The notes beneath the pieces were generated by a model, which worked only from the letters and a program-made list of their open reading frames with translations, had not been told where the DNA came from and did not search any database. This document shows, piece by piece, positions 30,946-44,532 of a DNA stretch of 64,000 nucleotides (the first letter of the stretch is position 1; each line of letters opens with the position of its first letter). The position numbers and the translations under genes were made by a program. The DNA is from Laburnicola sp. R22_1 (lineage: Eukaryota > Ascomycota > Dothideomycetes > Pleosporales > Didymosphaeriaceae), in the NCBI GenBank assembly GCA_014281115.1, contig JACONQ010000016.1, forward strand, positions 1,612,001 to 1,676,000. Direction: 5' to 3'.

Positions 30946-31388
30946 GGCAATGGCTGCATTTGCTTAGATTCATACGGCGCAGCAAATTCTTCAAATGCCT
31001 GAGATAGCTTGTTCTGGAAGTCTTCAACTTCCCTGGTAATGCCACTTGATATAGATCGTATTGTCTCCAAGTCAGGCTCTGCGACTAACCCAATGATGCA
31101 CTCGTGGAGCAAATCTCGTGCATATGCTTCAATTACATCTTTGAAACGCTCTGAGTTCGTGTAGCAATGCCTGTAGAAGGAAAGCTCCGCGCGTAGCTCT
31201 CCATTTGTACGTGACAGGTAGTGGATGTGCTGTATAATGTTTTCCTCGCGCTTCGACTCTTTCGTTCGAGCACGAGTCAGTTCCAGAGCCAAAGTGGTCC
31301 CACCGTGCCTTCGTACGAACTCATCAATTTCGTTCACTTCTACTCCACTTAATTTCGAGGGCTCGAGTGCTTTCCTTGCGCGTGGCAT
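30936..31388 (-). CDS. Coiled-coil protein, unknown
   Basis: About 150 residues from the ATG MPRARKALEPSK. The chain is charged and helical (EENIIQHIHYLSRTNGELR, RDLLHECIIGLVAEPDLE). It overlaps the 3' end of the ferric reductase by 10 bp in convergent orientation and starts 83 bp from the divergent kinase-like frame. No signal peptide. Function unknown. Confidence 0.55.
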   Translation of the reverse strand: MPRARKALEPSKLSGVEVNEIDEFVRRHGGTTLALELTRARTKESKREENIIQHIHYLSRTNGELRAELSFYRHCYTNSERFKDVIEAYARDLLHECIIGLVAEPDLETIRSISSGITREVEDFQNKLSQAFEEFAAPYESKQMQPLPHV

Positions 31389-31471
31389 TTTCGACAGAAA
31401 GGTGATCCCTGGGACTAAAGGGTTTACCAAAGCTATAAGTAGTGTGCCACCCCCCGGTTCTTGTGCACGCG

Positions 31472-32413
31472 ATGGCTCCCGATAGGAACACTAGATTTTC
31501 CCTTTCGCCTGGTCAAGGGCGCCTAAATAAACCGGCATCTCCAGATGTGAATGGCGCATCAAATTTCAACACTGATTCCACTCACACTCCAAAGAGCATT
31601 AATAATTATCCAGTACAGCAGAACAAAACTAGGCAAAACACAATACATAAAAAGCCAGCATCGTATGCTCTTCTTAAGCCAGTTGTTCCTCAGCACAAAG
31701 ATCCTGATGTCTACTACGAGTTCGTGTACGAAATCATCCCGGGAGACGGCCGTAGTTATTGTTTGGCCGAGTCTAGAGAAGATAGCTGTCCTGTTATCAT
31801 AAGAAAAATCATCCCCAAAGCTGTTTTCAAACTGGATAGAAACTCACCGTACGCTTTGAATTTTATCCAGGCGTTTGAATGGAACGGGTGGCTATACTGC
31901 GTATACGATCGACCTGGCATCCCTCTATCCACAGCTATCTGGAGGCCTGCAGTTCTCCGAGATATAAGAACCATAGTTAAGGAAGTATGTACATTCCTGC
32001 GTCTGCATTCAATATTGACTAGATAGACCCTACGAGGCATAGAGGCACTGAACCGATTAGGATGCCACTTCGACGCCATCCTACCATCAGACGTGTTTGT
32101 TTCTAGCTGGGACGGACGTATTAAGATAGGTAAGTATTGTCGATACATCCACAGACTGGATGACGTAATACAGGTAGGATTCGATCGATACATCCACATA
32201 GGGCCGGAAAAGCCGCCCCCGCAAGCTAAGGTACTGGTGCAGCTGCTGTTAAGGATAACAGAACCTATATCACCAGCATTGGCGGATGAGGAAATGGACG
32301 ACTTCGTGCGGCATGGAATGCGCGACGGAGTAGAGCTTGATGATTTAAAACAGGTTTTTGACCTACCGCTGTCTCTATCGTGCTCACTAACCTTACTAGC
32401 ATGGGTTTCTTAA
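31472..32413 (+). pseudogene. Kinase-like gene interrupted by a stop
   Basis: The N-terminal ~100 residues are polar. They are followed by a kinase N-lobe-like segment (YYEFVYEIIPGDG, CPVIIRKIIP with a lysine, FIQAFEWNGWLYCVYDRPG resembling the hinge). The same frame continues past a TAG at 32024-32026 into sequence like a kinase C-lobe (GIEALNRLGCHFDAILP, FVSSWDGRIKIG). TAG from CAG is a CpA-to-TpA change. An intron-like GTAAGT lies at about 32131. No intact HRD or DFG can be read, so this is a degenerate kinase or pseudokinase, likely inactive. Confidence 0.45.
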
Positions 32414-32563
32414 AAATGCGTTGCCAGCTCAGTCACTGGCATGTCTAGCTTCCAAGACTTCCGTTTTTGCATTTCCTGGCCTAGCCAATGCTGAAGGATT
32501 CATCAAAAGCATACAAGCAGATGAAGGGAGTCTGGATGATTAAAAATGAGCCTTTTGTACTAG

Positions 32564-33034
32564 CTAAATCTCACGAAGGCGGCGAGATCTCCTGTTCCCA
32601 CTTGCTCCAGAAGCATCATTGCTCAATTCAATAATAGCCTTGTAGCTTGCGTTTTCTTCCATGGCCGCCTTCAATTTCTTAACGTTCTCATCATTCTCTT
32701 TCGTGATCGCCACTAGCTGCGTTTTCGCAGCGTCACGTTGTTCACTCGTATTATCGGCCAGCTTTTCCAGCCTTTCAACCTCTTTGAATAGACCGTTACA
32801 CTCTTGCTTAAGAGTCTCCGAATGGCTGCGCGCCTTGTCAAGCTCCCTCTGTAGGAGCATAATGTTTTGTGCAGCCCTATTAAGTTCCGCCTGAAGCGCT
32901 ATGTTGCTTTGGGTAGCAGCATCAAACTCCACTGCAAGTCTTTGGATACTCCATTTCGTGTGGAGATCCAGCTGTCTCAGGACTTGTTGGTAGTAGGAGA
33001 GTGGTTCATCCTGGGTCGACTGAGGCCTTGTCAT
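32564..33034 (-). CDS. Coiled-coil protein, unknown
   Basis: 156 residues from the ATG MTRPQSTQDEPL. Nearly the entire chain has heptad-like periodicity (LQAELNRAAQNIMLLQRELD, CNGLFKEVERLEKLADN) and it ends in a basic RRSRRLREI. It resembles in size and layout the coiled-coil protein at 30936. Cytoplasmic or nuclear; partner unknown. Confidence 0.6.
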   Translation of the reverse strand: MTRPQSTQDEPLSYYQQVLRQLDLHTKWSIQRLAVEFDAATQSNIALQAELNRAAQNIMLLQRELDKARSHSETLKQECNGLFKEVERLEKLADNTSEQRDAAKTQLVAITKENDENVKKLKAAMEENASYKAIIELSNDASGASGNRRSRRLREI

Positions 33035-34165
33035 TAACTCGAACAGACTTAGAAATAAATATTGATCGTACCAACTCTTGGTTCTGGTTAGGTTCCATAT
33101 ATGCAAATTGTTGAATTGGTGAAGTAATACGCTGTAGTGCAGGGACAGCGCCGCCTTTAAATCTAAGAGAGTACTTCAAAAACATGACGGCATTTCGGAG
33201 GGAGCGGAGAACATGTCTTTGGGCTAGAGCGGCATCTCCGGAGAACCGTTTATGAGTATGAAATATTGCGGTGAGCAGGGGGTGGGCCATAGTTAAACGC
33301 GCGTGATCTATTCCTAGTGATAGCCGGAACAACTAACATCCCTCCCTGCGTAACGCAAAGCACCCCATGCCGCAAAAGATTTCCCGTAAAAGCATCTCCA
33401 CCATCCACCCCACAGTAAATTAAATCGTATTAATGCCAATCCTCTTCTTCCAAGAATTCTCCTTAATCTGATGGTGAGTGGCGAAAAAATTACAGCGCTC
33501 TTACTTATGCTCTTAGTCGTCCCTTTTAAGGCCTCTTAAACCGCACCTGGTTTATATCCCTACAATAAGGCGGCTATGTATAAATGCTAGAGTTCGGGGG
33601 TCCCAAACGATAGCTCTATAGTGTAAGGAAGTAATGCAGAACTTGCAGATACTCGGTCCGTAGTATAATGCAATCCGGATTTATCCGCGCGGAGAGGGTC
33701 ATAAGCATGATTTTCGCGGGCCGATCTAACGAGCTTACGTGGTGTATCGCTGGAAAATATTACCGTATTATATTTATTCTATGCCAAACAGGCAAAGGTT
33801 CGCGCTATTCCACAAATGTCTAACGACTAAGAGGCTATTTCTGGATGGCGGGCTGGTGTTCCTTGCCGCCAGCTTCTCTCGTAGGACCCCTACCGCCGAC
33901 ATGGACTGGGCCAGCAGGGTCCTTTTACTAAGCTATATTCGCGCAGTCAGACAGCGATGGAGTAACGTTATATTGCACTCTATTTCTGGTGGCAAATATC
34001 AAGCACGTGATTCTACATGAAATGCTTGCGACTTGATCTAGAGGATGCTCGAAGCTTCGGCGTGCAACTTAGGGAAGTACATATACACCTTAATCCCCGG
34101 CCCCCTCTATGAAATAGAGGAATAGAGAAAATAAGATAATAAAAAATAAAGAAATACTAAAGGCT

Positions 34166-37133
<2,968 letters not shown>

Positions 37134-37539
37134 TGTTTCGCATGAGAGCTGGACGGGGGCAAGCGGTAGGAACGGATCTCGGTCGGCATCAGACGCGGCA
37201 GCCTAGCCGAAGAGATGAGGCAGCGGCTTGTTGAGCACTTTAGTCCTAGGCTACTAAGGTTAGCCAGCATGGGAAGAGAGAGGACGCAGAGCTATACCTA
37301 AGGATCAAATCCGATGGCGATGCGGCGCGAGAGTGCGCGAGTTCTATTGCCGTGTCAGTGGGTTTGGGCTAGAGTAGGTAAGAACAGGCCATCGCAGGCG
37401 GGTTGCGGCTGATTGCACAGCCCACTATGGCGCGGACACTTAGGCTAACTACAGGGCCCATAAGCCTTACAGCCACAAGCTGGCCGTTCCAGATGACAAA
37501 CGTTGGCGTGATTATGTAGTCTGTAAGAGCCATTTCGCG

Positions 37540-37961
37540 CTAGCTAGATATAGTTCGCGCTTCGATCAGAAGTACCAATCAGCGTGGCGAGGACGCATGA
37601 ATGTCCCCGCCACATTGAGGCAAAAGGCTAATATGACTGCGCAATATTGTCAAAAGGTTCCGATGCTTGTATAAGACATGTACCTTCGCATTGTAGTAGC
37701 ACAAACAAGGTAGTGCGGCTGTAGCAGAGAGACATCTTTATGCGATGAAAGAAAGCACCTTGTCTATCGGGCGCGGAGGCAACCATGCAAATGTAATTTA
37801 TTAGTAGGGAGGCTGCGCTATGTGCGCAAGTGGCTAAAGTACACATTCCTTAGAAAGACATAGAATATTTTGATGTGTGCGTAGACTTATTCTTGCTTGA
37901 CATCAAAGTACCTCGCATATTTTGCGGTACGGGGGGTTTTGCGCGACTTAGGGAGGGACGT
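37540..37961 (+). repeat. Dispersed repeat copy, 3' part with pogo-type terminus
   Basis: Contains the shared block at about 37568-37615 (taccaatcagcgtggcgag...gcatgaatg) and the spaced 'caaagtacctcgcat' before the terminal subunits (TTTGCGGTACGGGG, TTTTGCGCGACTTAGGG, AGGGACGTTAG). Related to the copies at 1-702 and 61190-61585. Confidence 0.5.
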
Positions 37962-37963
37962 TA

Positions 37964-38306
37964 GTGTCGAGTTTTCCAACGCGCAGTAGGTTTCTGCTAA
38001 TATAGAATGGGATACGCCTTACTACAGTACGGAATAGGCATTACTGCGCGTTAGTCAGGTGGAGAACTTGTTAAAGAATCCTTAATTGTGGAAAGCATGT
38101 ACAGAACTGCATATATTATTCTGAATGACATTGAAACATCTGCTAGATACCGTGGCGGTTGGTGATGTCTACCATAGATAAGGATCTTCCTTCCAAATGC
38201 GAATAATCCAGATCGCCAGGAAACCTGATATCACCAGGAAAACTAATCCCACTGATTGAAGAACGATGTGCCAAAGCCATAGTCAGCCAAGGAACAATGC
38301 GCTGAG
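37964..38306. other. Spacer, no gene seen
   Basis: Gene-free and moderately AT-rich. It separates the repeat end from the Myb-like gene. Confidence 0.3.
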
Positions 38307-38687
38307 CTAGTTACTCACATGCACCATCGATTCGTCCTTCAGTTCAACATGATCTTCGGTGAAGAAACCTGAACCCGCAGGGCTTGATGCGCGCGATGGA
38401 AAGCCACTGAGGAAAGAAGAGTCCACATCATGACTGGTGGACAACGGCTCTTTCTCATGCTCCGAAGCTGCAGTGTTGGGGCTACCCTGCGATGCTGGAA
38501 GCAATTTTGCTTTTTGCATGCTTTTCCACTTCTTGCGTAGAGCTGGGACACTTCTGTGTCTTTGCGGATTGGCAGAATTGTACGCCTTTCGTATAACAGG
38601 CCACGGAGCGGAGGGTCGTGTTTTGATAATCTCTGCCAATGTATTTTCTTCTTCGGGCGTATATGCAAGTCTGCGTCGGGGAGCCAT
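38307..38687 (-). CDS. Small Myb/SANT-like DNA-binding protein
   Basis: About 126 residues from the ATG MAPRRRLAYTPEEE. The first ~55 residues resemble a Myb/SANT-like helix set (YTPEEENTLAEIIKTRPSAP then WPVIRKAYN ... VPALRKKWKSMQ), with Trp spacing as in SANT-type factors. An acidic/serine-rich tail follows. GTGAGT just before the annotated stop suggests a short 3' exon beyond an intron ending near 38240. Divergent from a coiled-coil gene 257 bp away. Small Myb/SANT factors also occur in Starship cargo, but this could be an ordinary regulator. Confidence 0.6.
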   Translation of the reverse strand: MAPRRRLAYTPEEENTLAEIIKTRPSAPWPVIRKAYNSANPQRHRSVPALRKKWKSMQKAKLLPASQGSPNTAASEHEKEPLSTSHDVDSSFLSGFPSRASSPAGSGFFTEDHVELKDESMVHVSN

Positions 38688-38944
38688 GGTGGAGCGTAGG
38701 GTTGCCGTATTCCACAGCCGCAACACTATAACGTGGCGAAGGCAAAGCTTTTGTTGCCGCCCATTCCGCCCGATTCCGTCGTACCCGGCGGAAACCGCGG
38801 AAGTCTCGGAAGTCTCGGAGGCCTCGTAAACAGGTAGGTACGCCGCAGATATGTAAGCTCAACTTTTACACCGGCCTATGGTAACCATCACAAATCGCAG
38901 ACGAAATCATCCTCTTAAGTGTTCCTACGCCACCTCAAATCAAC

Positions 38945-39409
38945 ATGGAGTTCTTCCCAGATTGCGCTTGGGGTTCTGAATCAATGGCGTTCCAAACCGA
39001 CCTACCGCCGATCCCAGAAACGGAAGGGGACCTTGGCATGGGGTGGGAGTATGCAGAACAAACAAACTCTTTCCTCCCACTCAACCAGGTCGCAAGCGCG
39101 TACATCTCTAGCCCCGAAATGCAGCAGCTGTCAGACCTCATATCGCGTGTCGACCAACTCCAATTCAATGTGACAGAAATCAAGGATAGGATGGAAAAGA
39201 TGCACTCACAATTAATGGAGAGCGTGGGCAGATGGTCAAATGAGATGGATAAGTCTTTGATCGAAGTGACGAAGGATATTGCCAGTTTGCAGCGAAACTA
39301 TCTAAAACTGTTGCCATGGTGTCATCAGGTCCATCAAACAGTTACGGAGCTATTGCCTGTGGCGGTTCAAGGCGACGCTCACAATGGTGGGAACGCTGCG
39401 GCTACATAG
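38945..39409 (+). CDS. Small coiled-coil protein
   Basis: 154 residues. An acidic, proline-containing N-terminus (FQTDLPPIPETEGDLGMG) precedes a long amphipathic helix with heptads (LSDLISRVDQLQFNVTEIKD, SLIEVTKDIASLQRNYLKLL). No signal peptide. It is divergent from the Myb-like gene, and such pairs may act together, but there is no direct evidence. Function unknown. Confidence 0.6.
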   Translation: MEFFPDCAWGSESMAFQTDLPPIPETEGDLGMGWEYAEQTNSFLPLNQVASAYISSPEMQQLSDLISRVDQLQFNVTEIKDRMEKMHSQLMESVGRWSNEMDKSLIEVTKDIASLQRNYLKLLPWCHQVHQTVTELLPVAVQGDAHNGGNAAAT

Positions 39410-39436
39410 TTAGTTAGAATGTGATTCAGGTGCTAC

Positions 39437-39736
39437 CTACCTGATATGGTAGTCAAGCCTTTCAATAAAGCCCCCATGAAATACCGTCAGCATGAGCGCG
39501 TGCGCCTTGCGAAGACACCCAAATCGATCGTTGGTAATCACGCCCTGTTGCGGCAGCTCCGCTAGTTCCTTGGCATATGGCACCCTGCGCAGGCGCCGCA
39601 GCAATCTCCATGGTTTGCCACTACGCGCCAGCGACAAGGCACACCCACTGTGCCGTAACATTTCACTAAATTTATTAACCAAAGGCGTATTGGGCCTGCA
39701 AGCCTCGCCGCAACACGAAATGATACATATGTACAT
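39437..39736 (-). CDS. Short open frame with coding-like composition
   Basis: 99 codons. The stretch RHSGCALSLARSGKPWRLLR and then AELPQQGVITNDRFGCLRKA looks protein-like. No domain, and the N-terminus is uncertain. It could be the last exon of a decayed gene. Confidence 0.3.
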   Translation of the reverse strand: MYICIISCCGEACRPNTPLVNKFSEMLRHSGCALSLARSGKPWRLLRRLRRVPYAKELAELPQQGVITNDRFGCLRKAHALMLTVFHGGFIERLDYHIR

Positions 39737-39787
39737 GCTGAAGAGGTCGGTGTAACGTGAATATATCTTCCAAGCATACCTGTCGCG

Positions 39788-40619
39788 ATGCGTTTCTCTT
39801 GTATAGGATGTTACTTCGTGCTTTGTGGGTGGTGCAATGCTCGACTAGGTACGTGGTGCACGGATACCGGAAAGCAGGTGTCGCGCTAACTGTTTTCTAG
39901 TCCGCCCATGGCTAAACAGAACCACGAATATACATCATCCGGGGGCGACGGCAACGGGCGGATGTTATTCTACTTCGTCTGTTTCTATTCCAGAAACCTC
40001 ATTGGGAGTTAATCCCACTATTGCCACATTCCTGCCCACTAAGGAACCGCCCCCACCGACCTCTACACGCTGCCCGAATGCTCCAGCAATCGTTACAGCT
40101 ACTAGTTCGACTTTATCGGAGCAAGCCACTGGATTCGTCATGATCACCTCGGTTGCGGGCGCGGTATTCGGAATTGGAAGCCTGATATTTTTAATTAAAC
40201 ACTCCCAAGAGCAAATTCGACTTGATTCGGATGAGGATAGAAGTGAAGATGCTCACACGAGACGGCAAAACCACCCAACGCCTGAGGCCTGCGTTCGGAG
40301 GAGCAGCGATGGATACGGCGCCAGTGCAACCGTTCACACGACCGATTCTATAGTCGACTGGTTCCAAGGCTGCCAAAGTGTGGCAGGCTCCCAACGCCGA
40401 GATGTCGAGTTTGGAACAGTGCAAGATATCCATAGCAACTATGGCGAAGTGGATTGTGGTGATGCTGCTGAGGATGCACCTTTTACCACGTCGCACTCAG
40501 ATGGCAGGGAGACCTTTGAGGCAGATTCTGAATGGGATAATATAGCGCCTGTGCTACCCGAGATAAGCATTACCGAAAGTTTGTGGGACGATGTTGGAGA
40601 GTGGGTTTCACATATGTAA
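39788..40619 (+). CDS. Single-pass membrane protein with signal peptide
   Basis: Exon 1 (39788-39848, MRFSCIGCYFVLCGWCNA) encodes a signal peptide. A 52-bp intron (GTACGT, CGCTAAC branch, TTTTCTAG) joins it in phase to exon 2 (39901-40619). The product has 259 residues. A Thr/Ser/Pro-rich ectodomain of about 80 residues comes first, then one membrane segment (GFVMITSVAGAVFGIGSLIF). A long acidic cytoplasmic tail (SDEDRSEDAH, DDVGEWVSHM) follows. The layout resembles fungal mucin-like surface sensors, but there is no recognised domain. The signal peptide becomes visible only with the intron. Confidence 0.62.
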
Positions 40620-40660
40620 ATAGACTTTGTGTGTATGTAATTCTTGTCAAAGAACTATAG

Positions 40661-41020
40661 CTAAATATTTTTCATTCGTCCGATTGACCGGTCCTTTTGC
40701 ATCCTAATCCGATCAGCTGAAAGTATTGATACTATAATAACGAGGACAGCGGAACAACAGACTGATATAGAGGAAAGCAAGAATAGCGGACCACGAGCGA
40801 CGGATAAAGATGATATCGCAGAGAGACGTCGACTGAGAAGATTGATAAGTACCAACGGAATGGTAAAGCAGATACAAGAAATGCAAGATGCAACGATTTG
40901 GAGTCCACGAATGCGATGAGCCTGGGGATCAAGCATCCATATGCAGAAGAGCGTCAGGCTGGAGATTCCAGTGACTAGTCCTAATGTCAAAGCACTATAC
41001 AGGATACTTGGTTGTATCAT
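40661..41020 (-). CDS. Small multi-pass membrane protein
   Basis: 119 residues with three hydrophobic stretches (ILYSALTLGLVTGISSLTLF, IVASCISCICFTIPLVLINL, LFLLSSISVCCSAVLVIIVS) and a basic C-terminus. Convergent with the membrane protein ending at 40619. No family recognised; possibly the remaining part of a larger transporter-like gene. Confidence 0.45.
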   Translation of the reverse strand: MIQPSILYSALTLGLVTGISSLTLFCIWMLDPQAHRIRGLQIVASCISCICFTIPLVLINLLSRRLSAISSLSVARGPLFLLSSISVCCSAVLVIIVSILSADRIRMQKDRSIGRMKNI

Positions 41021-41431
41021 TCGGAGGATATAATCGTTCTTTCTTGGGTATAGCGGATCGACATATTTAAGTTGGGTGGGTAGATCGTTACACTGGACTT
41101 TACTGTCGTGCGTGAGGCAGTATTCTGACGTTCCTATTGTATATAGATGCCATGACTGGGTTTGTACTACGGTAGGCTAGATGAATGAATATTTAGATAG
41201 ATGGAGTTGGATAGCCTCGGCTTACTGTCAAGGTAAATATCCCAGACTTATGACTTGCACCGTGACGGTAGGTATAGATTATACTACCTGCAGATGCTGC
41301 ATATATAATACTTGCAAATAATGCTATTACTACTCTGTATTTCTGCTGCGAGAGCGAGCACATTTAGAACAAGTGGTGCATTTGCAAGTTTGGATTAATG
41401 TACGCGCTTATAATTACTTTTCTACCCTGTC
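41021..41431. other. Spacer, no gene seen
   Basis: AT-rich and gene-free, with no repeat recognised. Confidence 0.3.
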
Positions 41432-44321
41432 TTAGTCCACTACCCCTTGCCTCTTCTTTTGTCTGAGAAAGGGAAGAGTGCGGCGTTTTCTTTTCCGTAG
41501 ACAGCTACAGCTACTTTTTCGGCTGCCATGATCTGCCCTACCAAAATCCGCTTGCAATACCTGCTTTTCTGCCAAACTAGAGATACTTTGCGGGAAGCCG
41601 CTAATTCTACGTTTCCATAACTGATTTAACTTCATGTATATACTAATGGTCTGGTCATAATAATAGACCGTAAACGAAACCTTTTTACTATATTGACCGC
41701 AATTAGGACAGAGATCTTGATTGGGATCTATACGACCGAACCCATCTCCTGTGCTAGTACTAAAACTTGCGGTTGGATATTCGCTCAGTATTCTAGCTAC
41801 CATGGCGTGGCTGTTCACACTTCTACAGCGGATTGCACCCGTACACTTGAGATTATTTCGTACCAGCACTGGGCTGCCATCCAGCTCGAAGAAGAATGAA
41901 GCTGAGAGGAGGGCCTGAACCATCGGGCGGAAATCAAAGCTATCTAGATACATGATGGATCTTGATTTCAGTTCAGGGATCTTCATAAAGTCATCTAGCT
42001 CGGGTTCTTCATCTAAAGACATGTTGATGCGAAAATAATTATCGCGACGCTCTTCACTAACCCCATTCAAGTGATCATTCCAGCTGCTCTGTGCATTTAG
42101 CATGGCGCTAAAAAGTCGAAACAACCTGATGAGAAACCGGTCCCGAAATCGCAGTCGGTTTAGTGTCACAGGGGACTGTTGGGGAGTATTGGCGTAACCC
42201 GTACCGATAGATATGACAAAGTCCGGATCCGTGTTCCAAATGGCTTTCGACTCCCACTCGGCAGGATCAATAGGATTGTTGTGCTTCCCCGCGCCCCCAT
42301 CTTGTAGATAGCCAGGCCCAGGAATGAATTTGGCGGGGAAGTAAGAGGGAGCAGCCGACGTAGCTCTTGCACTGCGGGGGAATCAGAAATCTGAGCTCTA
42401 TAATCATAGGATGGTATCGTACGCATCGCACACTAGGACCTCATGATCCCCACGTAGAGGACGATGGTGTTTGTAACCTTCACACGTTAGATACTTCTGT
42501 TAAATTTTTAATTAGGTAAAACACACCGCATCTTTCCATTTGTCCATTGTAGCTTGATAGGATGCATAATCTAGAGGTGGAAACACTCATAGTTGTAACA
42601 GCAAATTTGGTGCTTGAAACCCCTGAAGGGTGTCCAAGGCCACTAAAAAACGGGGTTCGGGGTCCGTATGCTTCCTTCATGTAGGATTCTATTTGGCTTG
42701 CGCCGTACCTGCTATCAGTTATAAGAGATGAAATAAAGCCGTACACATTGGCCAGGAAATGTTCGTTCCTCTTGGAAAAGACTTGGGTCGCAAAGGTCTC
42801 GAATAGTTCGAGGCATTCCAACATCGTCCGGCGAACGAACATCATTAGAGCAATCAGGCCTCCGGAGCTTGTGCCTAGTGCAAGGTCGAAATCATCGTAG
42901 ATCGGGTATGGAAGCTTTCGAACGGAGTCGAAAGCGGTAATGGCTAGGATACTGAATATGCCTCGAATGCCACCTCCGTCTAGAACTAGTAGCCTAGACC
43001 CAGCGGTTGGAGGTTTAAGCTGTACAGTCAGTTTACAGCGTGTTCGACAGATTATGCATGTCGACAACTGATAGCTGTACTCTCTATTTTCCACCTGAGC
43101 TCCAAATATGCATACGCAAACATCGCAAAGAGCGTGACCGCATTGAATGCATGCTCTGGCTTCCGCCTCAAACAGACTAGGCATACTCGGTTCGTCTTGA
43201 ACCCAGCCCAATCCACTTCAAATGAGTCAATTACTTCCTTATGCTGCTGGGCCGCCATAGTGGGTCCCACGGAGCTGTAGATTTTAGCATATTTTGCTTT
43301 TAGAAGCTTAGATGCTTCAACCGGCGGAACACTCTGCTGCGCGAAAGCTTTAAATGAGCACGGATAGTAGAGAGTATCAAACACCAAGTCAGGGGGAAAT
43401 CCTGTTATTTGTCAGTTACGCTACAGCTAGAGATATTGACCTACGATGCATATCAGGGGGACAGCTATCCATTACCAACGCGGAGGCAATGTATCGAAAT
43501 GCGAACTGTTGGCTCATTGAATTCTGCGCACACAGTTCAAGGAACGATCGCAAATTTGAACCCAACGTGTGGTCAACCTCATTGTTTATGCGCGTCGCTA
43601 AGACAAAATCAAAGTCGTGTGAATGTTTTGCGACATGGCGCAAGGCAGCTTCAAAGAAAGCGCTCGTATGATTTGCTACAAACAGCATACTGCACTCTCT
43701 TCGGTGTTTTTGTACTATGGAGACAGTGTTCCGTAGCGCAATGTTTAGTGCTGTGTTCGAACTAAGAGCTCGTAACTGTTTTACATCTTCGAACCCAGAC
43801 AGCTGGTCCCAACTGGCCATATTAAGCTGGTGGCCACCGACTAAGATGATCCGTGGTCTCCAGGATGTTGCGGATTGCGAAGCAATGTTTGACCAACGAG
43901 TGAGAACATCGTGCGCTTCGGTAGAAGATCTGAAGTCATCTAAGAATAGGCATAGTACGTCAGTAAATTTGAGAACAAGACGACCAAATACAGTATCAAC
44001 CAGTCGAGTAGTTCCTAAGTCTGAAGCTTTACTTAACCACGACACTTGGTGATACTCGCGACTATGACGTTTATTTCGAGGATCGAATCCACTGTATGCC
44101 GTGTTCAGATCTACTGTGGCTAAGAGTAGCGGGCTCTTGTCGTTAACCGTCGATTTTACTAAACCGATATCTGCTACGGCTCTAGATGTTTGATTGGTGA
44201 TATCAGAGGTATATTTTAGAATATTCCGGTTTCCCCGGCCAACAAGCAATACTATGCCAGGGTATTGGGTTGACGGGCTGCTGAGTTGACTGACTACTCT
44301 TCCTAGGCCTTTACCCAGCAT
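41432..44321 (-). CDS. Patatin-like phospholipase with N-terminal extension and Cys cluster
   Basis: Exons: 44321-43445, 43401-42527, 42477-42423 and 42371-41432; introns of 43, 49 and 51 bp (donors GTAGGT, GTGTGT, GTACGA). The N-terminal ~300 residues (GIVLLVGRGNRN ... ALVMDSCPPDMH) are typical of fungal patatin-family proteins. A RING-like cluster (CLVCLRRKPEH, CGHALCDVC, CIICRTRC) follows. The patatin domain has the oxyanion loop DGGGIRG, the nucleophile elbow GTSSGG, ARATSAAPSYF, and the catalytic Asp in QDGGAG. The family hydrolyses acyl lipids. One break is present: near 43142-43146 the frame shifts by one base inside the Cys cluster. Patatin genes are a recognised Starship cargo class. 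Confidence 0.82.
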
Positions 44322-44532
44322 AAGAAAATTATCTTCGTTATCATAAAAGCATAAAGTAAACTACTATTATTTGGGGAAGCCATAGCCGATATATTCAATG
44401 TTCTATCTCGTCTTATATGGTTACGAACATAGGTGGAGCCTAAATTTAGTGTAGTCAGCCCTTTTTTTGTTTAGGTACACGCGTTCTAGCTTACTTAGAT
44501 TATATAGGCTCCGCGCAGACTACTTAGAAGCA

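Noticed and set aside
43354..44052. Plus-strand frames across the patatin N-terminus
   Set aside because: Antisense to a well-supported exon and intron, with no domain of their own.
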